This document shows positions 10,901 to 23,000 of a stretch of DNA of 64,000 bases, one piece after another. Every line of letters starts with the position of its first letter. Positions within the stretch are counted from its first letter, which is position 1. The stretch lies in contig JAHLJT010000631.1 in NCBI GenBank assembly GCA_031308135.1, forward strand, positions 28,602,271-28,666,270, written 5' to 3'. Both the position numbers and the translations under genes were made by a program. The DNA comes from Acheta domesticus. Taxonomy: Eukaryota; Arthropoda; Insecta; Orthoptera; Gryllidae. A model generated the notes under the pieces. It worked only from the letters and a program-made list of their open reading frames with translations, searched no databases and was not told where the DNA came from.

Positions 10901-11453
10901 ATTGGATTTGTATGTGTGTAAGTTTCCTGTACACGAAACATCACTGCTTGAAACAGGTTTTACGGTTCCCAATATGCTTAGTTTTCCTGTTAGAGAACAC
11001 AAAATGTTGACAGATTCAGTCAAGTTTTTCATTGAATAATTCTAAAATTTCAGGGTTTCTCAATTTTATTCTTGAGCTAAAATAATCTCGTCGATACTTT
11101 AAAACACCTCCTTCTTTTTCTTTCTTTCGCGAATCGTTCATCATGGGGCCATGCGTTATGTGCATCCCACTGGGTCTCAGACTTAATTGTTGGGTAGAGG
11201 AACGTTACTTTTTCTATAGAGGGAATCAGCAATTTAATGCCGATTCCATTTTTATACCCCAGGGTTGTTGTCACTGGGGAATTGAAGCATCTTGTTACAA
11301 TTATTTTCTAAAAATGAAAAAATTACGGTGAATATTTTTCTTTATTTGAGAGATTTTTAATTGGTACTCTTAATCCCCTTCTTGTCAAATTTGTTATGCG
11401 GTAGATACAATGTCCATAAAAATAACAATTACCAAACGCTAATATTGGTCGGT
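7946..11453. other. Intron sequence, nothing recognised
   Basis: AT-rich with short shadow open frames (about 8590-8880, 9645-9983, 10486-10840) that match no known protein and show no splice-supported coding pattern. Confidence 0.5.
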
Positions 11454-11750
11454 ACTTGGCTGCCCAGGAGATGCCGCACAGTTGTCAACGTTCGGGCGAA
11501 ATGCAGGAATGCCGTAGTATGACGCCTGCAACGTTGGCAACTAGGATGATATTGGTTTAGTGGTGAAATGTCGTTGGCATTTAAAATTAAATGATCACAG
11601 GGGTTGTCATTGCCAACAATGATATTTATTCAACAAGAACATCTTTCAACAAATCACAACAAATCAACAAGTAACATTGCTGGCAATGACAAAACCTGTG
11701 ATCATTTAACTAGGATGATGCCTAGAGCGTGGCCTACCCAGACAGCCAAG
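11454..11750. mobile_element. Foldback element ending cttggctg(c/t)cc, with nested hairpin
   Basis: Outer inverted ends are cttggctgcccagg (11455) and acccagacagccaag (11736). A nested pair, aaatgatcacaggggttgtc (11588) and gacaaaacctgtgatcattt (11689), forms a second hairpin. The ends are diverged relatives of the cttggctgtccgggatg family. Confidence 0.7.
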
Positions 11751-12294
11751 CATCTATTGTCTCCGCCCGAGGACACCCACACTTCAATTCGCTAATACAA
11801 TTTAGCACAATTTTATTTCTTCTTCTATATCTTTATTAAAGACATTTACCGCGTACTCCCTCATTAGCAAAAAATGGGAGTTAGACTTATACTTTCTCCT
11901 GTAATATATTTTACCTGTTTTCCTAAAATCCTCGAGTAAGAAAAGGGATAAGTCATTAACTCTCAATGCCAAACTGCTTTGATTTCCTCACCATTGCCGG
12001 TAACATTCACTCTATTCGAATATTGAACACTTATATTCAGTTAACTATCAGGGTTTGTATTTAAACAATACACCACCAGGGCGAGAGGGTGAGTGTTCCC
12101 CAATTTTCCGAACCACCCTGTGAAATTCATTTTTGTTGCTGAGTTACACAAGCATGTATTTTCACGAACATAGCTAAAAACTCTCCTAAAATCACAAATC
12201 CTAAAAAGATAAATCGATGTGCCTGATTCTTGCTCCGTAGGAATGATTGGAAATCATTAATTACCATCAAATACGTTGAGTCATATTTTTACTG

Positions 12295-12560
12295 ATGCTA
12301 CAAGATTATTCTTCTTCTTAGCCTGGTTTAATCCCATTAAGGGCAAAGGCCTCCTACATGTAGGGTGGGTGGTTGGCTTATTACTAATTCTTACGATCAT
12401 TGTAGGTTGGTGCATATTATTCATTAGTCACTTTCAGTTATTCTGTCTCTCCTTTTTCTAAACTTTCTTAACACTGAACACTTCATATCACTTTTCATTT
12501 CTTACTTTTCCTAACTCACTTAACACTTTTAACATTTCCTAACACTTTCTTAAAACTGGC
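12295..12560. repeat. Possible LINE/SINE 3' tail
   Basis: ttaatcccattaagggcaaaggcctcct resembles the conserved tail block of several arthropod interspersed repeats (motif aagggcaaaggcctcc). It is followed by a CT-rich degenerate repeat (aacact, tttcctaac). Confidence 0.35.
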
Positions 12561-12817
12561 TATAAACTCACTTGGACTGGGATGCCTTTTTCTCAGTATT
12601 AGTTCTCGATGTTTTTATCATTCTGTACTTCTTAGTTCGTTCTTACCATTTTGATTTAGTCTCACTCTACCCTTTTCTGGTCTATAGTTTTACGTGTAAG
12701 TTCCTTTCACATTGCTACAAGATTAGTTCAAATAAACACAGGGTGCAAAGACGAGTCATTCTAAAATTTAATTTTAGGCGTCATCGGCTTCTGTAAAGGA
12801 ATCAAATATTTATCATA

Positions 12818-12916
12818 AGTAATACCACGAGTGCTTTGGAAATTGTCGATGAATCCCCTACTCGCGAAGAGGATTTATCGGAGAATTTCCAAAGCACGAG
12901 TGGTATTTCATAAGAC
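12818..12916. repeat. Short perfect-stem hairpin
   Basis: aataccacgagtgctttgga at the left and its complement tccaaagcacgagtggtatt at the right form a stem of about 24 bp with a central loop of about 45 bases. Confidence 0.8.
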
Positions 12917-13047
12917 TATTCTAAGAGTGAAATTACGTCCAACAGAGTTCCAAAATGCGCCAAATATTAAAAATAATTGAAAGTAATGTTAAAATCAATG
13001 AGGTTATTTTACAGTACATATACGATTTATTGGACATCGACATAGAG

Positions 13048-13464
13048 ATCGATGTACAGTTAGTAACAATCTTGTTTGTACAGTCCATATTTTGCTCGAA
13101 AATATTTAATTTTAAGTGGAAAGTTGAGACTAATGCAAAATATATTACAAGGTAATTGAGTAATTCCAGTTGAATAAAATGTAACTTTGTACACCCAGAC
13201 GAAATTGCCTTGAATTTTAAATTTATCAGCAAATTCAGTTGCTCGGAAACCTTCCTAGAGGCTAGTTACCGAGCGACTAAATGTGCTGATGAACTTCAAA
13301 TTCAAGGCCATTTCCGTCTAGGTGTACAAAGTTACGTTATACGTAACTGGAATTATTCAATTATCTTGCAATATATTTTGCATCAGTCTCAATTTTCCAC
13401 TTAAAACTAAAGATTTTTGACCCAAATATGGACTGTACAAACAAAACAGTTACTAACTGTATAC
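13048..13464. mobile_element. Long foldback element (about 415 bp)
   Basis: The arms are complementary over nearly the whole length: tacagttagtaac / gttactaactgta at the tips, then tgtacagtccatatttt / aatatggactgtaca, gtggaaagttgagactaatg / catcagtctcaattttccac and gacgaaattgccttgaattt / aattcaaggccatttccgtc. The shadow open frames are the two arms. Confidence 0.85.
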
Positions 13465-13618
13465 CCAAGATAGATGAGACAGTTTATGATTAGCCAGTAG
13501 GGAGAAACGCTAAGAAAAATCGGATAGAAAAAGCGATAAACTTTTTGAGATACACCGCTCTGATTGGGGCATTTTGTAAGTATAAGTTCGTAGGTTTCCG
13601 CGGCCGGAGTCATTGTAT

Positions 13619-14557
13619 TATTCTTGGCTGTCCGGGATGAGCCGCGTCTGCGTCGATGGATCTGACGTTTCGGTCATCTTGCTCTGAAGCAGTTTAGCTC
13701 TGAAGAAGGCCACAGCAAGATGGCCGAAACGTCAGATCCATCAACACAGACGCGGCTCATCCCGGACGTATGTTTTCAATTTGCACTAGACGTGTGCATT
13801 GGATGTATTTTAGAGCTCCCTGATTGGATATTGAGGCGGCGCACGAAATGCAAGCGACACATTTCTCTCAGACACATACTCTTTGAAGAGACAGATAAAA
13901 AGCTGTGGATAGCTGGTGCATTCGAAAAGTGTAGGGGCAGGACGCCTGTGAGAATATTAATGAGGTTTATGAAAGTTGGTAAATGAAAAGAAGAGTTTGG
14001 GGCTGAATTTTCAACTGCGAGGTGTGAAATAAATGAGAGGTAATTTGCAACCCGTTTTGTAAACATGGAAGTCAAAAGAGAAAAATAAAAGTAATTGCTC
14101 TCAGTAACATCTGTCTAAATTTGTTCCCCACCAAACTGCCTAAAATTGTTTTTCTTCCCTCAAATATCAATTACGTATCCCAAATTTCTTAAAAAAGTAT
14201 GAGAATCCCTTTAAGAAGTATGTAATTTTTTTACACTAATAAACTGCCCCAAAATTTTTCAATGAAGAATTACCGTTAAATTCGGATTACATAAATTATA
14301 CGTTTTATAACTGTTTGGTGTCTCTAATTGTTCTTTCATAAACCTCACTAACATTCTCACAAAAAGCCCTGCCATTACTCTTTTCGAATGCACCAGCTGT
14401 CTACCGCTGTCAATCTCTTCAAAGTGTATGTGTTTGAGAGAGATGTGTCGCTTGCGTTTCGTGCGGCGACTCACTGTCCAATCAGGGAACTCTAAAATAA
14501 GTCCCACGCACAAGTCTAGTGCAAATTCAAAACATGCATCCCGGACAGCCAAGAATA
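13619..14557. mobile_element. Foldback element with 21-bp perfect terminal inverted repeats
   Basis: The ends are tattcttggctgtccgggat and its exact complement atcccggacagccaagaata. Inside, 13765-13985 is repeated inverted at 14320-14540 with moderate divergence, around a roughly 330-bp single-copy middle. A hammerhead-like core (13700-13733) sits in the left arm. The opposing open frames encode similar peptides (FALDVCIG..., FALDLCVG...), but differences fall at all codon positions, so the similarity is simply that of the arms. Confidence 0.8.
13700..13733 (+). ncRNA. Hammerhead-ribozyme-like core
   Basis: CTGAAGA, stem II AGGCC / GGCC closing a loop of about ten bases, then GAAAC and GTC. 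These are the invariant parts of a hammerhead (CUGANGA, GAAA, UH cleavage site). Stem III is almost absent, as in the small hammerhead variants of Penelope-like elements that act as dimers. Confidence 0.45.
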
Positions 14558-14642
14558 CTATTTTGTATGTATAGTTAATCACTACTGGTAGTAATTTCAC
14601 GAGTGGAATAGTGGGCGTTGAGAGGTGTTGAGAGGTACTCAC

Positions 14643-14769
14643 GTGCTCGACCACCTTGCGGCGCATCTCGGTGCGGTTCTTGGCGCAGCGCGGTGGCACG
14701 CGCAGGCACCACGTGTACGTCAGCACGGTGGTGGGCACCATCTCCACCGTCGTCACCCGCACCAGCTGC
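14643..14769 (-). CDS. NimA/Draper-like gene, exon 2: core of EMI domain
   Basis: Encodes residues 96-138: VTTVEMVPTTVLTYTWCLRV, then PPRCAKNRTEMRRKVVEH. The pattern E-M-V-P, W-C-L-R-(I/V)-P-P-R-C and the following basic stretch is the signature of the Draper/Nimrod EMI domain (C117, C124). The acceptor is tggtgcgcag|G (phase 2, completing Thr96) and the donor is GAGCAC|gtgagt (phase 0). EMI domains are small extracellular cysteine-rich modules for protein contacts. The exon is GC-rich inside AT-rich intron sequence; an inverted foldback repeat ends about 85 bases downstream of the donor and a SINE with an AT-rich insert begins about 70 bases upstream of the acceptor. Confidence 0.88.
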
Positions 14770-14837
14770 CTGCGCACCAACGCACACACACACCGCGCTC
14801 ACACGTTGCGCGATTGGAACAAGCACCGTTAGGGAGA

Positions 14838-15590
14838 TGGTTGATTGACTATTGATTCTGGGTGCATTTTTTTCTGATTCCGGGTGCACTTTTAAATGCA
14901 TTAAATATTTTATATTTTTTTATTTTAAATGTTAATTGTTTTTGTTTTAAAATTTTAATTGTACCTGTAATTGTATTTTCATATTTTTGCATTCTGCCAC
15001 CGGACATCTTCCCAATTGTTGAATACAGCTTATATCTATATCTATCAACTGCTAAGGTTATTATTCCCGCAAGTTTAGTGCATGTTTTCATAGAAGGGGG
15101 TAGCGGTGATCTTTTCCCGCTGGATGGCGAGGTCCGGCGCCGACCTACACGTTGGCTTGTGGGCTTTTCCCCCAACAAGGTATCACCCACCAGCGGGGCA
15201 TCGCACCAGCCGGGACAATTTGTAAGCTCCCGACTGGTCTCCCGCCATGTGTGGTAGTATAGTGCATGTTAGTGTAAGAGTGTGTGTAAGGGGGTGAGGA
15301 TAGGACAAGGAAGAGGAAGGAAAGATCGCTCGCGGTCCGCGGCCCGTTTGTTAGGGTACTGCTCCGGCATTTGCCTGGTGTTGATCGGATAAACCACGGA
15401 AAACTACCGATCAGAGCAGCCGGCCGCTAGAATTCTCCTACATGCATCGGTTGAATTCTACCTAGCTGAGTAGATAGTGTCGAAAATCCTGCCACCATTG
15501 GGACTTGAAACCTAGGACATCCCGGTCAGAGGGGCTCCAGTGACATCAATCGATGCCCCGAGCCACCTAAGCACGTTAGAGAATTGGGAG
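14838..15590 (-). mobile_element. SINE family A copy with AT-rich insert
   Basis: The tRNA-like head at the high-coordinate end (minus strand) reads GTGGCTCGGGGCAT (A-box-like) and CTAGGTTTCAAGTCCC (B-box-like). The body matches copies at 26.8 and 31.3 kb. The 3' part (attgattctggg ... caactgctaaggttatta) is split by about 180 bases of AT-rich sequence (about 14868-15046) absent from the other copies. Confidence 0.75.
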
Positions 15591-15631
15591 GCGAAGCAGT
15601 CATTAAATGACAAAATAAAAGATTAAAAGAC

Positions 15632-15671
<40 letters not shown>

Positions 15672-15686
15672 TAATAATAATAATAA
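15632..15686. repeat. (TAA)n microsatellite
   Basis: An ATA/TAA run with one interruption, next to the head of the SINE at 15.59 kb. It is the kind of site used by the R4/Dong copies but holds no insertion. Confidence 0.95.
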
Positions 15687-15689
15687 CAA

Positions 15690-18600
15690 TAGTGACTTTA
15701 TTTATGTGGCGAGAAGAGCGGCCATCAGGGCTGCTCTTCCGCCTAACCCCGTATTCTGCTTATGCCAAGGATTACTCAGTGTTAATATTTCAAACATTCT
15801 AATTTATTTATTCAGACGTCATTGGTGAAATTTTATCTTAGTCAAGTAGGGTAACAGTTTGTTGATTTATCATATTTGTCTTAATGGCTGTTGAAATCAA
15901 AGTATTCAGCTTGACACTACCTTCTTCATGCTAGAGTGTCTTACGATGTGTTAAAGAACTTTTATAATACAACTTAAAGTTCTTTAATAAAGTTCTTTAT
16001 TAAAGTTCGTTTTTTGTAGGCATGATTTTAAAATTAGGAAAACAATTCTGAGTGTTCGAAAACGCAACAGAAAGTGCTGAACTGATGAATTACGCGACTT
16101 TTTTTGTCTGAAATAGGTTACGTCACTAAAATGCTTGTTATTCCACATCCTGCAACAGATGGCACCCATTTTCCCTGTATGCGTACAGAAGCTGTAAACG
16201 CCCCGAAAGAGTGCGGGCGGTCGTAAAAAGTTAAAGCCATAAAGGGGTCTAAGACTGTACCGGAAGACCTTTTAAGTTTGGATTATTCCCGGAACTAGAC
16301 TGGGCGACCCGCAAGGAACGTCTATTAGGCTTTCTACCGCGTACGTAACAGTAAATCAGCGGCTTGGCGAAAGCCTGGCCAGTGTCGGAAGGTCCTTCAG
16401 GTCTCTGACTCATGATGACAAAATGCTCACGAAAATTTGCCTTTCTCTGCCTAGTTTGTTAACACGACGCTGAGTTGTTACTAAAAGCGGATAAAGATTT
16501 GAACGTGACATTTTCCAGATCGAGAACTTCAAGGATGTTCTTAGATAAATACCTAAAGAAGCACAATTACTTAAGGACTTTTTTCCTAGAAACCTGGCAT
16601 GTATAATGCCCTGAGTTCTGGAGTAAATTATACACTTTCAAGATTAGAACTGAAATATTAGGAACTTTCTGTAAAGCATTATTATGTTTTGTAGCCGAAG
16701 TACCTGTGTTTCAATCGTAACTTTCAGCAAATCACGCGTATACGTAAATAGCGTTTTTGAAGTCACAAGAGAAATTAGAATGTTAGAAGATAATTATGTG
16801 GCAACGCCTTTTTATTTTACATCCAACTTAAAAACCTATTTAAGTCGTCATATTTTTGTTGATTTGTATAAATGTTTCCACTTTAAAATTTCTGCGATCT
16901 AGTTCAATCACGTTTCCAATTTTGATATTGAATCTATGGAAAATTCTGATATAAAGTGTATTATTCGAACGTAATAATAAATTTTTCTTTTACACCTCAT
17001 TGGTGAAATGAAAACAACAACAACAACAAGTATGGTTTTATACTTCACTGTGTGATAAGAAGTTACAAAATAAGATTGTTTAATGAGAGGTAATAACGGA
17101 TTAATATTTAAAGAAAAAATTGTCAAATAAAAGTAGTTGCAAACTAGGAAACTCCGAAAACCCTGACGAGAATCTTTTGTGTCTCTCAGATAGATCACTT
17201 ATTTCAATCTCCACGCTTAGCTTTACACAGCGATCATTGACTATTACAAGTCGGTTTGTTCTTCTCAACATCTCAAACATTCATTGGAATCAACTAGGAA
17301 ATCTCCCTGAACCCACAAGCTATGACGATGTAATTTTTCTTACTTTCAGTTTCAAATATTTAAATATGATGTGAAATCATAATTTTAATGAAATACATGT
17401 AGTAGAAATAATTAACGCTGCAAATGTAGCCCTGGAGCTGTCGTAGCATTTCAGTTCAAAGAAATCTCATTTATTCTTTCGTGTTCGTGTGTGTGATCTC
17501 GTACTGACAATCTAAATTTAAACAACGAATATGTTTAAACAAATTCCGGCCCTTAAGTTTTAACAATAGGTGTCTGGACTAGTTAGTTTGAAACCAGCTT
17601 CATGTTCAATAAATAATACGCAATAACATTAGAAAGTGAGCTGGCATAACCATCACACTTTAAAATTATCTTCTACGAAAATATTCTCTTCCAATATACT
17701 GCCTCTTTAGACACGCACCTGTCTCAGAAAAGTTCAGCTCTCTACAGAGGCCAGTTTAACTTGTCCAATCGTGCGAAAGCGTAATGAGTATTTCGGGAGG
17801 AACCGCGGAGTTATCTTCCTCCAGTGACAAAATGCCCGCCCTGGGCGCCTTTCACCTGTGGGCGGTGGCAGCATACCTGTGACGCACAGTGCACACAATC
17901 CGCATTCGGTACGCAAAAACCAATGTTCCCCTGCAAACGTTCCTAACTCTGTAAATCAGTGTTTTAAATGTAAAAATAACTCCTTTTTTTATTAAAATTT
18001 ATTTTACATTGACAGATATGCATGAAGTTCCGGGGTCTACTCACAACATAAAATTAATTTCTATACTGTGACGATCCATACAGACGCGTCACAAGTCATT
18101 AATAAATACCATTTATTAATATTATTTTAATATCAGAACAGTGTGAGTCGAGTGAAAAAGTAGTCGTAATCGCATTCCTAAGAGGCAAAATTACTAAACT
18201 GTTAAAAATTGAATTATTGGAACATTGCTTTATTTGGTAAAAGACAGGAGACGGCATCACGGCGTAATGAGTCGCAGAAATTTGATAGTTTTAGCTAAAA
18301 TAAACAAAAGGAATTAACGAAAAAGAGCAGAATATTCATTAGGAATTTGATGGCGGAATAATAGTACAGCAAAATTGAATTTGGGATACGAAACACTACT
18401 AAAAGTAATGCAAATAAAAAGGTGAAAACATCGGAAACCGACGAGTCGTTTTTGTTATTGTGTCCCGGAAAGAAGGAACTTCGACAATAGGAAAAAGAGA
18501 GAGATGGCCGAGTGTTCATACGATACAGACGTGTTTGCCTGCGGGAGAAATTAATTAATGTTTTGAGTATGAACGTATAAAGTTTATCTTGTGGAAGGCG

Positions 18601-19439
18601 CACACACGGGAGTTTAACTATTCGGAGTTGTAGTTCCGACGTAAAGGAGATGAATAAGTGATGGATTCCAGGGATGCTAGCGGATAGAAAAATGTGTGGA
18701 TCTCGGCAGCTACAAGCGGAAAATGGTCAAATGCTGATACTGTTCAACGAAAAAGAAAGTGAACAATTTTTCATAATATTGACGCATGAAAGCATGACGC
18801 ATGATGATAATAATACGAGTGTGCACAGAATGAATGTTTTTTACTTGTTTTGATATTTAAGTCTTGTAAGAGTGAATGTGTTGTGTGTTTTATTTTTTGT
18901 TCATAAATGTTTGTGTCAAAGGAAAAGGGTGATATTTGTTGATGAAAAAGGGAAACGTACAGGAGAATTTTAGTTGTTATTTGAAAAAAAATATCTAACA
19001 TTAAAATAGAAAATAAATAATAGCCGACATTCCTTTATATTTCGGCTTTGCAAAAGAATTAGAACTGTTGTTTTCTTTCAAGTAATTTTCCTTTGGAAAT
19101 AAATAAAATGTACGAGGCAAAATCAGAGCTAGTAAAATAAACCTTCCATGATGTATTAGAGAGATCATTTAGCCGGTATTCCGTACGGAAGCGGATCCCC
19201 GAACTCACAAAATAATAAATATATTCAGATGATGTGAAAGTAAACCGCCATCAGCCTAGGGAAAAGTAAGTTGAGTTGCAAAAATTAAAGATAGAGATAA
19301 AAAAACTCAGGTGAGAAAGGTGGATGGATATGAGAGGGTTTACATACATGAACCATCACAATACTAAACAGTACTGTTCTAAAGTGAAAAGAAAAAAATG
19401 ACATTTCATTAAAATCCACCCCTACTTGTTGCATTCTAA
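15690..19439. other. Intron sequence, nothing recognised
   Basis: AT-rich with short open frames of no recognisable similarity. GC is locally higher at 16190-16400 and 17750-17900 without identifiable features. Confidence 0.5.
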
Positions 19440-19710
19440 TCTGAGTGCACAGTCAAGCGAACCGTCAGATGCGCAATGCTGGGAGTTGGGCGCACTGCGC
19501 GAGGCTCGTTTGGCGGCGACGCGCAGTGGGCGGCGCGAGGGAATCCGGCCGGCGCTGACCTCCGAACCCGGGCCCGCGGTGAAACGCTCAGTCGGATGGT
19601 CAGCGCGCGCGCCGCAAGGTCACGGCCCGCGCGGCAGCAGCAACACGCGCCGACACGCGTCCGCGCGATATCACCGTACCTGCCCGTCCGGGGGCTGTCT
19701 GTTCCTGCCG
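19440..19710. other. CpG-rich island inside intron 1
   Basis: An abrupt switch to GC/CpG-rich sequence within an AT-rich intron. It could be an alternative promoter, an unrecognised exon or a repeat. Open frames on both strands have no domain similarity. Confidence 0.4.
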
Positions 19711-19879
19711 GTGCCTTTCTACATAATGGCTCAGCGAGGTTTAGCGCATGTAGTTAAGCGCTTCTCGGCAACTAAAGCTTTGTAAACTCGAAAGTTCGAA
19801 TCTTGGCTGTTGCAGATTTAAGACTAACAATAAAAAGACCTTATGGCCCGAATCTTACCACTCAATATATTATTAGTTT

Positions 19880-19952
19880 CTCTACATTAAGACTAAATAT
19901 GTTATGAGTAGGCTAAAATCTATTCCAGGTTGCAACCAAATACCTAAGAAGC

Positions 19953-19954
<2 letters not shown>
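19880..19954 (-). mobile_element. R4/Dong-like element, short 3' fragment
   Basis: tctacattaagactaaatat ... ttatgagtaggct ... ccaggttgcaacca ... tacctaagaagcag is a diverged version of the 3' ends of the two larger copies. Its 5' break abuts (TTA)n, so this older 5'-truncated copy is the last unit of the array in the minus-strand direction. Confidence 0.75.

Positions 19955-19985
<31 letters not shown>
19955..19985. repeat. (TTA)n between element copies
   Basis: An uninterrupted TAT/TTA run joining the 3' end of the full-length element to the old fragment. Confidence 0.95.
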
Positions 19986-20091
19986 TTTCCATTACATCAC
20001 GACTAAAGATATTATGAGTCGGCTGAATATAAAATCTACTCCAGGTTGCAACCAGCTACCTAAGGAGCAGATCCGGTGACTATCAGTGCCT

Positions 20092-23000
20092 CTACAATAC
20101 TTTACGCAAAATGTGGGCTGTTCCAAATAAAGCAATTTCTTGCACTTCCCAGTCTTTTGAATTACCTGGGAGTTTAGACAAGTTCTTACTCAAATTTTGC
20201 GGAACAAATCCCAGAGCTCCGATAACTATCGGGACGACCTGTGCTTTTACGCCCCACATTCGGCTGATCTCGATTTCCAAACTCTTGTATTTAAGACGTT
20301 TCTCTGCCTCCTTGGTAACGACGTTTTGATCGCAAGGTACAGCAACATCGATAAGTAAACACGATTTTTTCGCCAAATCCCGGATAACTATATCCGGTTT
20401 GTTTGCCGCTATCGTGCGATCAGTTTGAATTTGTTGGTCGTACAATATCGTACACAATCCAACAGACGTCACCGGTTTTGGTGAGTGTTCGTACCACTTG
20501 GCGCATGTGTTTGGAACGTCGAGGGCGGTGCAGATCTGCCAGTGGAGGTAGCTACACACCCTGTCATGTCTTTTCAGGTATTCGGTCTTTGCCAGGATTG
20601 GACAAGCTGAGACAATATGATCAATGGTTTCTACTTGCTCCAAGCAAATGCGGCATTTATCATCTTGGGAAATTTTGAGAACCGCTTTATCATAATGTCG
20701 TGTTCTCAAGGCCTGATCTTGGGCAGCTATAACAAGTGCTTCCGATTCTGGCTTCATTCTTCCCCTTTTAAGCCACATAAATGATTGATCTTTATTGATC
20801 TGCACCTTGTCCATTCTTTTTAGATATTGTCCGTGGAGTGGTTTGTCTCTCCACGATTTCTTTAACATTTTTTGTGTCTCACACTTCATGTTTAGCAGCA
20901 TCAGAAGTTCAGTGTCTGTGTTATTCGACGTGTCTTGCCTAGTTTTCTTCGCAATGTTTCTTGCTACACTAACAATGCCTCTGTTTCCCATTCTTCGGTC
21001 AGATTTCATGACGTGCCTCATTAGTGGGTCGTCTTGATGGCTGACTACATACTTCCCCAACCCGACTATTGCGTTGTGCCAGGAGGCCTCAATTTGTCTG
21101 AGGCCTCTTCCTCCTTCCTTACGTGACACATAAAGTCTATGTATATCAGCTCGAGGGTGGGAAACATGATGCATTGTTAGCAATTTTCTGGTTTTTCGAT
21201 CCATGGTGCGAATTTCTTGCTCAGTCCAGTCCACTAGTCCAAAACTGTATTCGGCTACAGGTACCGCCAAACTACCTATTGCAGATATTTTATTCCTGGA
21301 ATTCAGAGCGGACTGCAGGACCAGTCTCACTCTCCTATAATACTCCCTACGAATTCTCTCTTTCATTCTGTCATTCGAGATGGTCTCACATTCTTCAATG
21401 CCCAGATATTTGTAAGTTTTACCTGGCTCAAGATCTTGAATCACAGTGTGCGTATCAATTTCAATGTTCTCAGACGTTGTGAGTTTCCCTCTTTTTAAAT
21501 TGATTTTTGCACACTTGTCAAGACCAAACGTCATGCAGATGTCATTGCTAAAGTCATTCACGACTGACAGCATTTGGGAGAGAATCGCTTCATTCTTAGC
21601 AAACACTTTCAGATCATCCATGTAAAACAAATGTGATACTGGCCTTTCATCACCATGGAGCTTGTAACCAAAGTCAGCTTGCGACAACTGTCTCGATAGT
21701 GGGATCAAACTAATGCAAAACAGCAGAGGGGATAGTGAATCTCCTTGAAAAATACCCCTGTTAATCTGAATACTTCTGGTTTCTACTGCTTCCTTTCCGC
21801 TGTGTATTAGTAACCTGGTACTCCACGACTTCATACTAGCCTTGCAAAATTCAATAAGTCTAGGATGAAATCGATAGATCTCCAGGGTCTTCAAAATCCA
21901 ATCGTGTGGTACACTATCAAAGGCCTTTTGGTAGTCAATCCAAGCCATGCTCAAATTACGTTTGCGTTTCTTTACATCATTCAAGATGACTTTATTCAGG
22001 AGCAAGATTTCCTTACAGCCATAAGAGCCTTTACGACATCCTTTCTGTTCAGCTGGCATTAGATGATTCTTCTCTAGATGTCTGTACATTTTGTCAGCTA
22101 TGGCTGAAGTTATAACTTTGTACAGTACTGGCAGACAAGTAATTGGCCTGTAGTTCTTCGCCAAAGAGCTGTCTCCCGCTTTGGGTAGCAAATACGTGAT
22201 GCCGCGTGTGAGCCATTCCGGGATTTCCTTTGGGTTTTCAAAAATTTTATTAACAGCCTTTGCTAGATGAGAATGTATTGCTGTTAATTTCTTAATCCAA
22301 TAAATCTGGATCTTATCAGTCCCGGGGGACTTCCAGTTTCCCATGTTCCTAATTGCTTGGAAGAGGTCCTCTTCCGAGAATTGGTGAACATCTTCTACTG
22401 TTTCTACAAGTTCATCAGCAGCATCAACTTCAGATTGAAGCCAAGATGCGTCTTTGTTGTAGGATCTGCTCTCCTCCCAGATTCCTGCCCAAAACGCTTC
22501 GACGTCATCTTTTGAAGGAGTAACAGCTTTGCCATTCGGTTTTTGAGTCAGATTGCGATAGAATCTCTTCGCGTCTGTTTCAAACAACCGGTTCTGTACA
22601 CGGAAATCTATTCTACGTTTGTAACGTCTAATTCTTTGAGCCCATGCTTGAATTTTCTCTTTTAGCTTCTCAACTACCATTAGCCTGCTGGTGTCATTTT
22701 CAATACGGTATTTTTGTTCAACATTGAATATTTTTCGTTGAACTTTAGATGTGTGAGTTGATTTAGAAGATGCCGCCTCAGCTAAGAGTGATATTTCGCG
22801 TCGGGTGTCGGCTATCCGTTTCATAATTCTGTTCATCCACGGGGGTACAGAGCTGTTTACTCTGTTTTGCTGTCGGCCGTCGGTGTTCTTGGCTGGCCCC
22901 AAAATTATCTGAGATACTAGATATCCAGTTGCATATATGATGTGATTGATTTCAGTAATATCTAGATCTCTGCCTGGGGTCTCCACCACCTCATTTAAGA

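Larger units (their letters stand above)
6569..14642 (-). other. Intron between exons 2 and 3
   Basis: An 8.1-kb AT-rich intron rich in foldback elements: a MITE at 6608, hammerhead-like repeats at 7853 and 11454, hairpins at 12820 and 13048, and a 940-bp foldback at 13619. Confidence 0.7.

Noticed and set aside
13720..13986. Conserved-looking peptide FALDVCIG... as a possible new protein
   Set aside because: It is conserved only with the opposite arm of the same foldback; differences between the arms fall at all codon positions, so there is no sign of protein-level selection.
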